The notes under the pieces: generated by a model
The model's input: the letters and a program-made list of their open reading frames with translations, nothing else
What the model was told of the DNA's origin: nothing
Databases searched by the model: none
Shown here: positions 52,197 to 61,970 of the stretch, in pieces
Layout: each line of letters opens with the position of its first letter
Position numbering within the stretch: the stretch's first letter is position 1
DNA from: Bifidobacterium sp. ESL0728
GTDB lineage: Bacteria; Actinomycetota; Actinomycetes; Actinomycetales; Bifidobacteriaceae
Direction of reading: 5' to 3'
Assembly: GCF_029392015.1 (NCBI RefSeq)
Contig: NZ_CP113925.1
Span: 2,356,001 to 2,420,000 of the forward strand
DNA: 64,000 nt
Program-made: the position numbers and the translations under genes

Positions 52197-53519
52197 TTAC
52201 TTCTTGTGGTTGACTGTCTTGTACTCGGTCGCCCAACCGTTGACGAACGCGGTCTTGACCTTGTCCCACTTGCTGGTACCTTGTGCATACTCAAGCAAAG
52301 CGTCGGACATGCCGTTCTTCCACTGCTGAGTAGGCAGCGGGTAGATCACGGTCTCGTAGTCGCCGGCCCTGGCGTAAGCGTCGTTGGCGCGGTGAATCGG
52401 GTTCTTGCTCTTGAATCCTGCAGCGGCATAGGACTTGAACGGGGTCTCGAAGCCCATCTCGTCAGTGATGATTTTGCGGGCCGAGTTGTTCTTGAGCATG
52501 TAGTCCAGGAACTGCTTGGTGGCCTTCTTATCGGCCTCGGAGGAGTTCTTGTTCATGGCAAAGTACATGAAGCTGACCGTCAGGCCCTGCTTCTCCTCGC
52601 CAGGAACACCGATGTAGATCGGCAGCACGCCCATGTCCTTGTCAGCGACCTTCTGGCCCTTGAGCTGCGGGTACGACCAAGTGCCGTTCTGGATGAAGGC
52701 AGCCTCTCCGAGCGCGAACTCGGAGTTGGAATCGTCCATCGTCGCTCCGGAAAGCTGCGAAGGAGCTACCGTGGAATCCTTGATGTAGAGGTCGAAGAGG
52801 TTCTGCATACCGGGCAGGTACTTGCCGGTCACGGTCGGAGGCTCAACGGTGGTGTTCTGATCCTTGTATTCGTAGTACACCGGGATGTGCGCGAGCTGAT
52901 CGCCGAAGCGGCCGCTGGAGCTGGAATCGAAGCCTGCGGACGAGAAGGCGCCCTTCAGTCCCAGATCGCCCTTATGCTTCTGAATTTCGTCGGCAACCGT
53001 CTTCAGCGCCTTGAAATTGTTGACCTTGTCGATGGACTTGATGGTTGACCAATCGGCATCGAAGTACTTCTTGAGGATTGCCTTGTTGTAGATGATGCCG
53101 TAGCGCTCCATGACGTAAGGAACCGCGCCGACCTTGTCGCCGGCCTTCATGGCATAATCGGACTTTTCGAGATCCTTGTACATGTTCGTGTCAGACATGT
53201 CCTCGTAATAATCTCTCCAGTTGTCGAAGTCGTTGTTGTCGACATCGAACATCGTCGGCGCCTCGGACTTGGCCAGCTCGCTCTTCAGCGTCTGGTCGGC
53301 GGATCCGGAGGAAGCCACAGATACATCCACAGGAATACCGGTTTCCTTGGTGAAGTTCTTGGCGATTTCCTTGAACTGATCCTGCTGCTCAGGCTTGGCA
53401 CTCAAATAGTACACATGACCCTTGCTTGAGCTGGAACTCGAGCTTCCGCACGCCCCCAGCATTCCCAACGACATCGCCGCAGCACTAGCTATGGCGATTA
53501 CCTTTGTGACTCGTTTCAT
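52197..53519 (-). CDS. ABC sugar solute-binding lipoprotein C
   Basis: 440 residues, lipobox MLGACGSS, related to but clearly diverged from copies A and B. QNGTWSYPQL and YGIIYNKAILKKYFD are typical for sugar-binding lipoproteins. The start at 53519 has GGAGG five bases upstream; ATGs at 53522 and 53531 are too close to or before it. It is downstream of a GH32-like gene and a second lacI gene in the same direction, and TTAAGCGCTTAA precedes it, so it probably belongs to a fructan- or sucrose-like regulon. Permeases are not adjacent. Confidence 0.82.
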   Translation of the reverse strand: MKRVTKVIAIASAAAMSLGMLGACGSSSSSSSKGHVYYLSAKPEQQDQFKEIAKNFTKETGIPVDVSVASSGSADQTLKSELAKSEAPTMFDVDNNDFDNWRDYYEDMSDTNMYKDLEKSDYAMKAGDKVGAVPYVMERYGIIYNKAILKKYFDADWSTIKSIDKVNNFKALKTVADEIQKHKGDLGLKGAFSSAGFDSSSSGRFGDQLAHIPVYYEYKDQNTTVEPPTVTGKYLPGMQNLFDLYIKDSTVAPSQLSGATMDDSNSEFALGEAAFIQNGTWSYPQLKGQKVADKDMGVLPIYIGVPGEEKQGLTVSFMYFAMNKNSSEADKKATKQFLDYMLKNNSARKIITDEMGFETPFKSYAAAGFKSKNPIHRANDAYARAGDYETVIYPLPTQQWKNGMSDALLEYAQGTSKWDKVKTAFVNGWATEYKTVNHKK

Positions 53520-53614
53520 CATTGCCTCCAATGACTCTTACTTCTTTTTACTTCTTTGTAATTAGCATTCACCGGTTCAGATGGGTGTCAACCACCCAAA
53601 CCAGTGAATTACAA

Positions 53615-53626
53615 TTAAGCGCTTAA
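53615..53626. promoter_or_regulatory. LacI-type operator before binding protein C
   Basis: TTAAGCGCTTAA is a perfect palindrome about 95 bp upstream of the start. TTAATCGCTTAA, nearly the same, lies upstream of the GH32-like gene at 55206, which suggests one regulator for both. Confidence 0.65.
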
Positions 53627-53714
53627 GCAGAAAGATAAACTTGCTGCCTAATCGGTGCTTGGCATTCGAGCGATCACAGACGACTGGAACAGCCACCGTA
53701 ACCACCCAAAGCGA

Positions 53715-55106
53715 TCATCCCTCCTTGATCCCACGCGCTACAGACGCGTTGGTGATTTTCAGAGATCCATCGGTGACGAACATGCTCAGATCGTCGCCAG
53801 GCTTCTGGTACATCCGGGCGTTCAGCGCGACGCCGTCGACATAAATCGTGGCGATGGTGTCGTCGACAACAACCTGAATGTGGTAGGTCTTGCCGGCCTC
53901 GAACTGGATCGGACGTTCCACGCCGATGTTCATATTGGTGAACCACGGCATATTCGGGCTACCTTCAAAGACGTAGCGGTTCTCGCCTACCTTGAAGATA
54001 AACTGATAGGACTTTCCGTCTTCCTCGTTCTTGCGCAGACGCAGGCCGAAGGAACGTGTGCCTTCACCGAACGTCACATCCGCTTCGAAGGAATACAGAT
54101 CACCGGCATTGTGCACGAGAGTCGTTTCCTTGCGCTCGTGCGGGGAATCGACGGTGACATCGGCAATGGGCTCGTGCTTGTTGAACGCGTCCCAAAGCGT
54201 GTCGACCGGACGGCAGCCCAACGTGCCATCGGCGCGCTGGTAAACCTCGTGAGGCACGAACGTTCCGCCCCACTCGTAGTTCTTGGTGTCGTCGTTGTCT
54301 TCCTTGGTGCCGACCCAGCCGAAAAGCACACGCTTGCCATTGAGCTCGAACGTGCGTCCGGCGTAGTAGGTGCTGCCATCGAAAGCGTCATCGACAGGCG
54401 CGATCCACGGGCCCTCAAGGCTTTTGGCCATGCGGTAGACCATGCCATGCTTGTCGCTGTACTCGGTGACGATGTGGTACCACCAGTCGCCCATCTTGAA
54501 CAGGTCGGGCATCTCGTGCATGGTGAACAGGCCAGGAGCCCAGAAGTCGCCTTCGAACTTCCAGTTTTTCAGATCCTTGGAAGTGAACTTGACGGTGCGG
54601 CCGGTCTGCTGGGTTTTGGGGCCGATCTTACGGGCACCAAGAATCAGCAGGTACTGGTCATGCTCATCGTCGCGGACAACCCACGGATCGCGCCAATCGT
54701 CGGGGTCATAACCCGGCTGCGGCGTGAAGGTGAGCTTGTCTTCGGTTTTCGTCCAGTGATAGAGATCATCACTTACGGCGTGCATCAAGACCTGCGAGGG
54801 CTTGCCCTGCGCTTCGTAATCACGGTTGTATCCGGTATAGAAAGCGTGGTACTGCCCTTCGCCGTCAAAGACGCTGCCCGCATAAATGAACTGGTCCTGG
54901 GCATCATCCGCTCCACGCGGAATCGCCGTGCCACAGTCCTTATAGTGAACAAAATCCTTGGTCGTGGCCAGCGACCAGCCAAAAGGTTCGCCGAATGGGC
55001 CAGGATTACGGTTATCCCGCTGATGGAAGAGGAAGAAATCATCCCCTTTGCCGAACGGCATACAGTCGCCAAACCACGTGCCCGGGAATTGATAATACAG
55101 CTTCAT
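53715..55106 (-). CDS. GH32-like fructosidase with variant nucleophile motif
   Basis: 463 residues, no signal peptide. The five-bladed propeller and C-terminal sandwich pattern of GH32 are recognisable: WRDPWVV (RDP block), HEMPDLF (acid/base block) and the FFLFHQRD stretch. The usual WMNDPNG is replaced by WFGDCMPF, with Asp14 as probable nucleophile. This marks a subgroup of GH32 distinct from cscA at 1915, possibly acting on other fructosides such as difructose or levan-type oligomers. GAAAGG precedes the start. It lies between lacI 2 and the binding protein C, all on the minus strand, with a TTAATCGCTTAAG operator upstream. Substrate is unproven. Confidence 0.75.
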   Translation of the reverse strand: MKLYYQFPGTWFGDCMPFGKGDDFFLFHQRDNRNPGPFGEPFGWSLATTKDFVHYKDCGTAIPRGADDAQDQFIYAGSVFDGEGQYHAFYTGYNRDYEAQGKPSQVLMHAVSDDLYHWTKTEDKLTFTPQPGYDPDDWRDPWVVRDDEHDQYLLILGARKIGPKTQQTGRTVKFTSKDLKNWKFEGDFWAPGLFTMHEMPDLFKMGDWWYHIVTEYSDKHGMVYRMAKSLEGPWIAPVDDAFDGSTYYAGRTFELNGKRVLFGWVGTKEDNDDTKNYEWGGTFVPHEVYQRADGTLGCRPVDTLWDAFNKHEPIADVTVDSPHERKETTLVHNAGDLYSFEADVTFGEGTRSFGLRLRKNEEDGKSYQFIFKVGENRYVFEGSPNMPWFTNMNIGVERPIQFEAGKTYHIQVVVDDTIATIYVDGVALNARMYQKPGDDLSMFVTDGSLKITNASVARGIKEG

Positions 55107-55205
55107 TTCAACCTTTCTTTGACGCCGTCATCGGCATCGGCTCGGGCGCATAAGACTTTGCACGGCCAAAATCCCATACGACAACAACCATTCCTATGTC
55201 TATGT

Positions 55206-55217
55206 TTAATCGCTTAA
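55206..55217. promoter_or_regulatory. LacI-type operator before the GH32-like gene
   Basis: TTAATCGCTTAA, about 100 bp upstream of the start, close to the perfect palindrome at 53615. Both lie just downstream of lacI 2, the likely regulator. Confidence 0.6.
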
Positions 55218-55259
55218 GCAACAAACATTACTTAGATAATAGCACACTGCTTTATGCTG

Positions 55260-56276
55260 TCAAGCGCTCGCAATCGAGTAGCGCAACACCGGTGGGCATT
55301 CGACGAGCAGAGGGTTGCCGCGTTGGGCATTATCGTCCGTATCATCTACCAAATCAATCATGGCGCGGACGCCCAACACGCCGAGCTCGTACTGCGGCAG
55401 CCCCACGGTGCTCAGCGCCGGATGAAGATGGGCCGAAACCACTTCCTGGTTATCGAAACCGACCAACGATATGTCCTCGGGAACTTTGAGGCCACGCTCA
55501 CGCAAGGCGTCGTAGAGACCCATCGCCAAGCGGTCGTTATGGCAGAAAGCAGCGGTGGCATGCGTGGCCAACAGCTTGTCGACGCTGCCGTAGCCGCCTT
55601 CCTGATCTCCCTGAGCGTTGATGACAAGGGAAGGATCAAAAGCAATTCCCGCAGCTTCAAGGGCATCGCGGTACCCCTCGAGACGGCCGCATGAAGCCGG
55701 GGTAGGCAGGGGATCGTTCAGAAAAGCGATTCGTTTATGCCCGTGATCAAGCAGCATCTGCGTGGCGGTGCGCCCACCCTGACGCTCATCGGGAACCACA
55801 GCCTGGAAATCATGGTTCTTGTCAAAGCAATTGACCAAAACACTTTTCGAAGGACGAAGTTCGGAAGGGGGAACAATCACGCGGTGGGTCCACGTGGAAT
55901 AGATGATTCCCTCGACCTGATGCTCGAGCATGAACTCAAACGCCGAATGCTCGATCGAGGCCTTGCCACCGGTATCGACGATCAGCAGAATCCTGCCGTT
56001 GCGCCATGCCTCATCCTGGGCTCCGCGAATGACCTGGCCGGCGAACGGGGTGGTCGCCACGCCGTCACTGATGAACCCGATCAGTGACGACTCTCCGCGT
56101 GCCAACCCTTTTGCGAGCGCATTGGGGTGATAGCCCAACTCACGCGCGACCTTACGAACTTTCTTACGCGTGACTTCGGGAATGCGCACCTTTTGATTAT
56201 CGTTTACAGCCCAGGAAACCGTCGCCGTTGAAACTCCGGCTGCCTTTGCCACGTCTTGAAGCGTCACTCGTCCCAT
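55260..56276 (-). CDS. LacI-family transcriptional regulator 2
   Basis: 338 residues. HTH TLQDVAKAAGVSTATVSWAVN and hinge NALAKGLA are typical LacI features, followed by a sugar-binding effector domain. It lies upstream of, and in line with, the GH32-like and binding-protein genes, and the two TTAA-CGCTTAA operators are placed to be its sites. The start has a weak ribosome-binding site (GTGGTTTTCT). Confidence 0.88.
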   Translation of the reverse strand: MGRVTLQDVAKAAGVSTATVSWAVNDNQKVRIPEVTRKKVRKVARELGYHPNALAKGLARGESSLIGFISDGVATTPFAGQVIRGAQDEAWRNGRILLIVDTGGKASIEHSAFEFMLEHQVEGIIYSTWTHRVIVPPSELRPSKSVLVNCFDKNHDFQAVVPDERQGGRTATQMLLDHGHKRIAFLNDPLPTPASCGRLEGYRDALEAAGIAFDPSLVINAQGDQEGGYGSVDKLLATHATAAFCHNDRLAMGLYDALRERGLKVPEDISLVGFDNQEVVSAHLHPALSTVGLPQYELGVLGVRAMIDLVDDTDDNAQRGNPLLVECPPVLRYSIASA

Positions 56277-56342
56277 AGAAAACCACTGTACTCATGCGCC
56301 GCGAGTTGTCTGACGACGATTCCATCCGGGAGAAACAGAAGA

Positions 56343-56939
56343 CTAAAGATAGCACTTGAAAACGTGTTCCAATATCGGGATATGGACCATAATGATCGAA
56401 CCGTAACCGAAAACGAAAAGAAGGAACTCGCCTTGCGGCATATAGAACCACGAAGCGACGATAAGACTGACGAAAATAACGTCTACAACAACCAAAGCGA
56501 GAGTGGTGCCGAAGTAGGAGACACCGAACACAAAAGCGTTTTTCAACGTGCCGCCGATGGAGTTCTTGAACCTGGCTTGAAGCCCCCAAATCCATTCAAA
56601 ACCTATCAGCCAAACAATCGTGAACGCGAATTTCGGGATCAGCAGCGGCGTGATCTGCAAGAACACCCAACTGCAGGCAATCGCAGCACCGGTAATGCCA
56701 AAAAGCAGCCAGAGCAGGGTCGAGGCCTTGAAATTCGATTTAAACGCCTTGAAATAATTCGAAGTGACATGCCCCTCACCGATCAGCGAGCGCCTTGCCG
56801 CATCATGAGCGGCCGTCAGGGCTGCACCGATGGTAATAATGGGGATCGAGGTGACGAGCATCAGAATATTGATCCATATGGCATCGGTAAGGTCTGAAAG
56901 CCCCCGCATAAACCCTGAATCAGGTGACAGCCACTTCAT
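56343..56939 (-). CDS. YesL-like (DUF624) membrane protein
   Basis: 198 residues with about five transmembrane helices, starting FMRGLSDLTDAIWINILMLVTSIPIITIGAA, the DUF624/YesL pattern. These proteins accompany sugar ABC transporters and glycoside-hydrolase genes; molecular role unknown. It lies upstream of lacI 2 in the same direction and divergent from the GH13 gene. GGCGG precedes the start. Confidence 0.8.
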   Translation of the reverse strand: MKWLSPDSGFMRGLSDLTDAIWINILMLVTSIPIITIGAALTAAHDAARRSLIGEGHVTSNYFKAFKSNFKASTLLWLLFGITGAAIACSWVFLQITPLLIPKFAFTIVWLIGFEWIWGLQARFKNSIGGTLKNAFVFGVSYFGTTLALVVVDVIFVSLIVASWFYMPQGEFLLFVFGYGSIIMVHIPILEHVFKCYL

Positions 56940-57094
56940 ATTCCGCCTTTATCTTTAAGTGTCGAACATAGTGGATAGTTTGCTCCATACAACAGCATAC
57001 GCCATGATGTGCAATGAAAACATTTTCTATCGCCGACATTTCTTTAAGACACAGACTCAAAAATTTTGTTTTGCACCTGTTATTATGATAGATT

Positions 57095-57108
57095 TGATAA
57101 CGTTGTCA
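57095..57108 (+). promoter_or_regulatory. LacI-type operator before GH13 gene
   Basis: TGATAACGTTGTCA is an almost perfect palindrome with TGA/TCA ends and an ACGT centre, 50-63 bp upstream of the GH13 start codon and in the shared region with the divergent YesL-like gene. Confidence 0.7.
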
Positions 57109-57157
57109 TAGTACTTACAAATAGCGCAGTACTCTCACTCTCCAAGGAAGGACATCA

Positions 57158-58930
57158 ATGACCCTCAACAACACTCGAGATGACTGGTGGAAGCAAGCCG
57201 TCGTTTATCAGATTTATCCGCGCAGCTTCAAGGATGTCAACGGCGACGGCATCGGCGATATCGCAGGTGTTACCGAGAAGATGGATTATCTGACCTCGCT
57301 TGGCATTGATGCGATCTGGCTTTCCCCGTTCTACCCTTCCGAATTGGCCGACGGCGGTTACGACGTCATCGACTACCGCAATGTCGACCCGCGGCTGGGC
57401 ACCATGGATGATTTCGACAAGATGGTCGCGGCGGCCCACAAGGCAGGCGTCAAGGTCATCGTCGACATCGTGCCGAACCACACTTCCGACAAGCACCACT
57501 TCTTCCAGGAAGCACTCAAGGCCGGGCGCGGATCGGCTGCACGCGACCGCTATATCTTCCGCGAAGGTCGCGGCAAGAACGGCGAACTGCCTCCCAACGA
57601 CTGGCAGTCCCTCTTTGGTGGACCGGCTTGGGAACGCGTGGACGACGGGCAGTGGTATTTCCATATCTTCGCGAAGGAACAGCCCGACGTCAATTGGAAG
57701 AATCCCGACATTCATGAGGAGTTCAAGAAGACCTTCCGCTTCTGGAGCGACCACGGCACCGATGGCTTCCGTATCGACGTGGCCCACGGCTTGGCCAAGG
57801 ACTTCGACAGCAAATCCTTGGAAGAGCTTGGCCGCGAATACACCGTTCAGGACCAGACGAACCATGACGGATTGAACCCGATGTGGGATCGCCCCGAAGT
57901 CCACGACATCTACAAGGAATGGCGTCAGGTCTTCAACGAATACAATCCCCCGCGTTTCGCCGTCGCCGAGGCTTGGGTGCGCCCCGATCATCAGCATCTC
58001 TATGCTTCGCCGGACGAGCTTGGACAGGTCTTCAACTTTGAATTTGCCAAGGCCAACTGGGATGTCGATGAAATGCGCACCGCCGTCATCGAGGGTCTTG
58101 AAAGCGCTGCAAATAGCGGCGGATCCACTTCGACATGGGTGATGAGCAACCACGATATCCCGCGTAACGCCTCGCGCTACGGGCTGCCGCAGGTCAAGGC
58201 ACGCACCCAGCATCAGATCGCAACCGATTGGATCTTGCGCAACGGCACCACCTACCTCGAGAACCGCGAGCTTGGCACACGCCGCGCCCGCGCCGCAGCG
58301 ATGCTCGAATTCGGCCTGCCCGGTTCGGTCTACATCTATCAGGGTGAGGAACTTGGCCTCTTCGAAGTACCCGACATTCCGTGGGATCGCTTGGAGGATC
58401 CGACACCGTTCCGCACGCTGCGCAACTTCACCGAAAAAGGTCGCGACGGTTGCCGCGTACCGCTGCCTTGGACTGCCGGCGACGAGCCGAAACCCGCCAG
58501 CTGGGACAAGGACTTCGGCGAAGGCGCCTCGTTCGGCTTCTCCCCCAGCACCCGCCCGGACGGTTCTGCGAGCGCCGATCCGCATCTGCCGCAGCCGCTT
58601 TGGTTCAAGGATTTTGCCGCCGACAAAGAGGCTGCAGACGCCGATTCCATGCTGAACTTCTACAGCAAGCTGCTGAAGAATCGCGCACAATTGCTCACCG
58701 CGACCGGCGACCACGATTCCATCGACATGCTCGATATGGGACATGACGTCATCGCCTATTCACGTCCGGCCGAAGATTCCGAAGGCCGCCGCTTCGTCAA
58801 CATCACCAACTTTGGGGCACAGCCCGTGGCATTGCCCGCCAACGCCACGCAGCTGATAGCTTCAACTGACCTTGATGCCAACGGCAAGCTCCCTCAGGAT
58901 GCCTCCGTCTGGTTGCTAGCAGCGAAGTAA
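57158..58930 (+). CDS. Alpha-glucosidase / oligo-1,6-glucosidase, GH13
   Basis: 590-residue intracellular alpha-amylase-family enzyme. The conserved blocks are DIVPNHTSDKH, GFRIDVAHGL (nucleophile Asp), VAEAWV (acid/base Glu) and SNHDIPRN (stabilising Asp). The QIYPRSFKDVNGDGIGDIAG start is typical of oligo-1,6-glucosidase, sucrose-isomer and trehalulose-cleaving enzymes. Bifidobacterial enzymes of this type cleave isomaltose, panose, palatinose or sucrose; the substrate is not resolved here. AAGGAAGGA precedes the start. A strong LacI operator lies upstream and a GH31 gene downstream, so alpha-glucosides are the likely target. Confidence 0.9.
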   Translation: MTLNNTRDDWWKQAVVYQIYPRSFKDVNGDGIGDIAGVTEKMDYLTSLGIDAIWLSPFYPSELADGGYDVIDYRNVDPRLGTMDDFDKMVAAAHKAGVKVIVDIVPNHTSDKHHFFQEALKAGRGSAARDRYIFREGRGKNGELPPNDWQSLFGGPAWERVDDGQWYFHIFAKEQPDVNWKNPDIHEEFKKTFRFWSDHGTDGFRIDVAHGLAKDFDSKSLEELGREYTVQDQTNHDGLNPMWDRPEVHDIYKEWRQVFNEYNPPRFAVAEAWVRPDHQHLYASPDELGQVFNFEFAKANWDVDEMRTAVIEGLESAANSGGSTSTWVMSNHDIPRNASRYGLPQVKARTQHQIATDWILRNGTTYLENRELGTRRARAAAMLEFGLPGSVYIYQGEELGLFEVPDIPWDRLEDPTPFRTLRNFTEKGRDGCRVPLPWTAGDEPKPASWDKDFGEGASFGFSPSTRPDGSASADPHLPQPLWFKDFAADKEAADADSMLNFYSKLLKNRAQLLTATGDHDSIDMLDMGHDVIAYSRPAEDSEGRRFVNITNFGAQPVALPANATQLIASTDLDANGKLPQDASVWLLAAK

Positions 58931-58946
58931 GTCGATTGACTCTTTC

Positions 58947-58996
58947 TTCTGTATGAAGGCTATTGCGCAAAGAACCTGGATAGCCTTCATACAGAA
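58947..58996 (+). terminator. Terminator of GH13 gene
   Basis: TTCTGTATGAAGGCTAT (58947-58963) pairs perfectly over 17 bp with ATAGCCTTCATACAGAA (58980-58996). Confidence 0.85.
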
Positions 58997-59433
58997 TGAC
59001 AGATAACGGCGTTCTCGCCTGAACGGTTCAACATCATCCGCAACAAGAAGATATTTAAGCACTGTTGTTCAGAATCTTATGCCTTAACCGAAAACGATGC
59101 CGGCGTCAAAACCAAGACTCCTTCTCGTAAATCGCGAAGATAGCTATCTCAACAACCATAAAACCATGATCGTCCTGCAAGTGCAGAATACCCTAACTCC
59201 ATTAATTATGCTGAGCTCCAGACCTTCTAACACTTGGAGAGAACTTACCAATGCCTCGAGGTTCAATGATTAATACGAATTTCGGAGGCTAAAGGAACGG
59301 CCTTTAAGCCTTCATCTCAGAAGCTTATCGACCGTTTCTTTTGCTGTTTTTCAACAGTAAAAGAGATTGTTGTTTTAACTATATTTAAAGCACTAAGAGT
59401 TCAAGGAAAATAAAAGCACAAAGGAGATTACAA
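58997..59433. other. Unassigned intergenic DNA before GH31
   Basis: About 440 bp without a supported gene. A short peptide-like frame starts near 59251 (MPRGSMINTNFGG), preceded by GGAGAG, but it stops after 13 codons. The last 80 bp are AT-rich and probably hold the GH31 promoter. No CG-centred operator as clear as at the GH13 gene was found. Confidence 0.4.
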
Positions 59434-61914
59434 ATGCCATCCTTCCCTAGATTAATAACCCAACCGGCGCTCGACCCGGCGACCACCATTACCGGTGACC
59501 ACTGGCGCATCGGCATCATCACCGAATCACTCATCCGTCTCGAATGGCAGGATGACGGATTCTTTGAAGACAATGCGACGCAGACCGTAATATGCAGAAA
59601 CTGGAATGCGAAGCCGGAATTCACCAAAAAAATCAAAGACGATGAGCTGATCATTGAAACCCCACACTTAAGACTGACTTATGACAGACAACCGTTCAGT
59701 AAAGAGGGCCTGAACGTCGTTGTCAAAGGATTGCAACACAGCCAGAGAAACACATGGAATTTCGGCTCTAAACCGGTCGGGAATCTCAAGGGAACCACCC
59801 GAACCCTCGATGAGGCTGATGGCGAGATACCACTCGGTCTGGGAGTTATCTCCAGAAACGGATGGGCCGTACTTGACGATTCCTCATCGAACGAATTAGT
59901 GGAGACCGACTCGGTGCAAGGGCAGACCAACCCGTTCGGCATGTGGGTCGAACCCAGAAAACACAAGGGCATCGACCTTTACGTCTTTGCATACGCCCAT
60001 CGCTATATAGAAGCGGTCCAGGACTTTTACCGCCTTACCGGCGAGACACCATTGCTTCCCCGTTTCGCATTGGGCAACTGGTGGAGCCGCTACCACCAAT
60101 ACAGTAGCGATGAATATCTGAACCTCATGCATCGCTTCGAGAAGGAAGGAATTCCATTCAATACCGGTGTCATTGACATGGACTGGCATCGCGTCGAAGA
60201 CATCGATCCCAAGTACGGCTCCGGCTGGACCGGCTATACGTGGAACCACAAACTTTTCCCGAATCCGGAAAAATTCATGGACGAACTGCATCAGCTAGGG
60301 ATGAAAGTGAGTTTGAATATCCATCCGCGCGACGGCATCAGGGCTTTCGAGGACTGCTACCCCGAAGTGGCCAAGGAGATGGGCGTCGATCCTAAAAGCG
60401 AGGAACCGATTGTTTTCGACCCTTCGAGCCCGAAATTCATGCAGACCTATTTCAATCTTCATCATCATCTTGAAGACGAAGGCGTCAGTTTCTGGTGGAT
60501 CGATTGGCAACAGGGAGGCGTGACCCGGCAAAAGGGGCTCGACCCCTTGTGGATTCTCAACCACCTGCACTATCTCGATTCCGGGCGTGACGGACGTTGG
60601 CCGATCACCTTCTCAAGGTATGCGGGCCCAGGTTCGCATCGTTATCCTGTCGGATTCTCAGGCGACACCATTGTCTCCTGGAAATCGCTCGAATTCCAGC
60701 CATATTTCACTGCCACCGCGAGCAATATCGGCTACGGCTGGTGGAGCCACGATATCGGCGGACATATGGGTGGCTACCGCGATGAAGAACTGGAGGCACG
60801 CTGGTACCAACTCGGCACCTTCAGCCCGATTACCCGGCTGCACTCCACGGCTTCTCCCTTCAACGGCAAGGAACCCTGGAATTTCCACACCGAGACCCGG
60901 CTTGCGATGACGAAAGCGCTTCGTTTGCGGCAGCAGCTTATTCCTTATCTCTATAGCATGAATTGGCGGGCGCACGATGAGGGCCGACCCCTTGTCGAGC
61001 CGATGTATTGGCAGGCATCTGAAATCGAGGACGCCTACCACGTTCCTGACGAGTTCAGATTCGGTACGCAACTGGTGGTGGCACCCATCGTCACCCCGCA
61101 AGTACGTGAAGTGCAGAAAAGCGCCGCCAGAGCGTGGTTGCCACAAGGTCAGTGGTTCGACTTCTTTACCGGCAAACGTTATGACGCGCCTGCATCGACG
61201 GGTAGAACTTTCGAACTTTGGCGAGATCTTGCCAATATTCCTGTCTTCGCCAAGGCCGGAGCCATTGTGCCAATGCAGCCTTTGGACGCAGCCAACGGCC
61301 CGGTCAACAATGTAAAGAATCCCAAGCACCTGGAGATTGTGGTCTTCCCTGGTGCCGACGGCCGATTCGATCTAGTCGAAGACGACGGCGTGCATGCCGA
61401 CGGCAGCGTACGCGCGACCACCACCTTGATGCTCAGCGTAGGCAAAGGTAATGGAGACAACGCCCGGTTCACCATCAGCCAGCCGGAAGGTAATACATCT
61501 TGCTTGCCGGCAACGCGAGATTGGACCGTTGTTTTCCGCGGAGTCGCCAAAGATGACGTGGCACCGACAGTATCGGCAAATGGTAAAAATTGCCAGACTG
61601 CAGAGTGCAAATACGATAACGAGAGCCAGAGTCTTTCCGTTACCCTGCGCGGCATTGCACGGGATTCGGCCGTAAGCATCGACTTCAATTCGCCACTTCA
61701 CCATTGCTCGGAAGACACGGTCGAAGATGCGATGAAGGTGCTTTATGATGCACAAATCAGCTACCAGGCCAAGGAAAAAGCCTACGACGCCATTCGTCAG
61801 TACGGCAAAGACAGCCTGAGTGCGCTGTATGCGCTGCGGGATTCTGCAGCGGATTCGCCGCTTCCGGATTCGGTTATTCGGGCCGTGGCAGAACAATTGC
61901 TGAGGATGATCTAG
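59434..61914 (+). CDS. GH31 alpha-glucosidase/xylosidase-type enzyme
   Basis: 826 residues, cytosolic. N-terminal beta-sandwich (RIGIITESLIRLEWQ), TIM barrel from about 205 with LGNWWSRYHQYSSDEYL and GVIDMDWHR, nucleophile in WWIDWQQGG, acid/base in GFSGDTIVSWKSL, then C-terminal beta domains. The DWQQGG variant marks a subgroup different from maltase-type GH31 (DMNE), so the substrate could be an isomalto-, nigero- or xyloside. A 130-residue C-terminal extension with a helical end (DAQISYQAKEKAYD) is unusual. GGAG precedes the start. It follows the GH13 gene in the same direction, after a terminator. Confidence 0.82.
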   Translation: MPSFPRLITQPALDPATTITGDHWRIGIITESLIRLEWQDDGFFEDNATQTVICRNWNAKPEFTKKIKDDELIIETPHLRLTYDRQPFSKEGLNVVVKGLQHSQRNTWNFGSKPVGNLKGTTRTLDEADGEIPLGLGVISRNGWAVLDDSSSNELVETDSVQGQTNPFGMWVEPRKHKGIDLYVFAYAHRYIEAVQDFYRLTGETPLLPRFALGNWWSRYHQYSSDEYLNLMHRFEKEGIPFNTGVIDMDWHRVEDIDPKYGSGWTGYTWNHKLFPNPEKFMDELHQLGMKVSLNIHPRDGIRAFEDCYPEVAKEMGVDPKSEEPIVFDPSSPKFMQTYFNLHHHLEDEGVSFWWIDWQQGGVTRQKGLDPLWILNHLHYLDSGRDGRWPITFSRYAGPGSHRYPVGFSGDTIVSWKSLEFQPYFTATASNIGYGWWSHDIGGHMGGYRDEELEARWYQLGTFSPITRLHSTASPFNGKEPWNFHTETRLAMTKALRLRQQLIPYLYSMNWRAHDEGRPLVEPMYWQASEIEDAYHVPDEFRFGTQLVVAPIVTPQVREVQKSAARAWLPQGQWFDFFTGKRYDAPASTGRTFELWRDLANIPVFAKAGAIVPMQPLDAANGPVNNVKNPKHLEIVVFPGADGRFDLVEDDGVHADGSVRATTTLMLSVGKGNGDNARFTISQPEGNTSCLPATRDWTVVFRGVAKDDVAPTVSANGKNCQTAECKYDNESQSLSVTLRGIARDSAVSIDFNSPLHHCSEDTVEDAMKVLYDAQISYQAKEKAYDAIRQYGKDSLSALYALRDSAADSPLPDSVIRAVAEQLLRMI

Positions 61915-61930
61915 AGGTAAAAACAACATA

Positions 61931-61970
61931 AGAGGAGCACCCACGTTTTGGTGGGTGCTCCTCTTTTTTA
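61931..61970 (+). terminator. Terminator of GH31 gene
   Basis: AGAGGAGCACCCAC (61931-61944) pairs perfectly with GTGGGTGCTCCTCT (61951-61964), followed by a run of T. Confidence 0.95.

Noticed and set aside
57155..58744. 529-codon antisense frame opposite the GH13 gene
   Set aside because: It mirrors a well-supported enzyme frame and shows no recognisable motifs.
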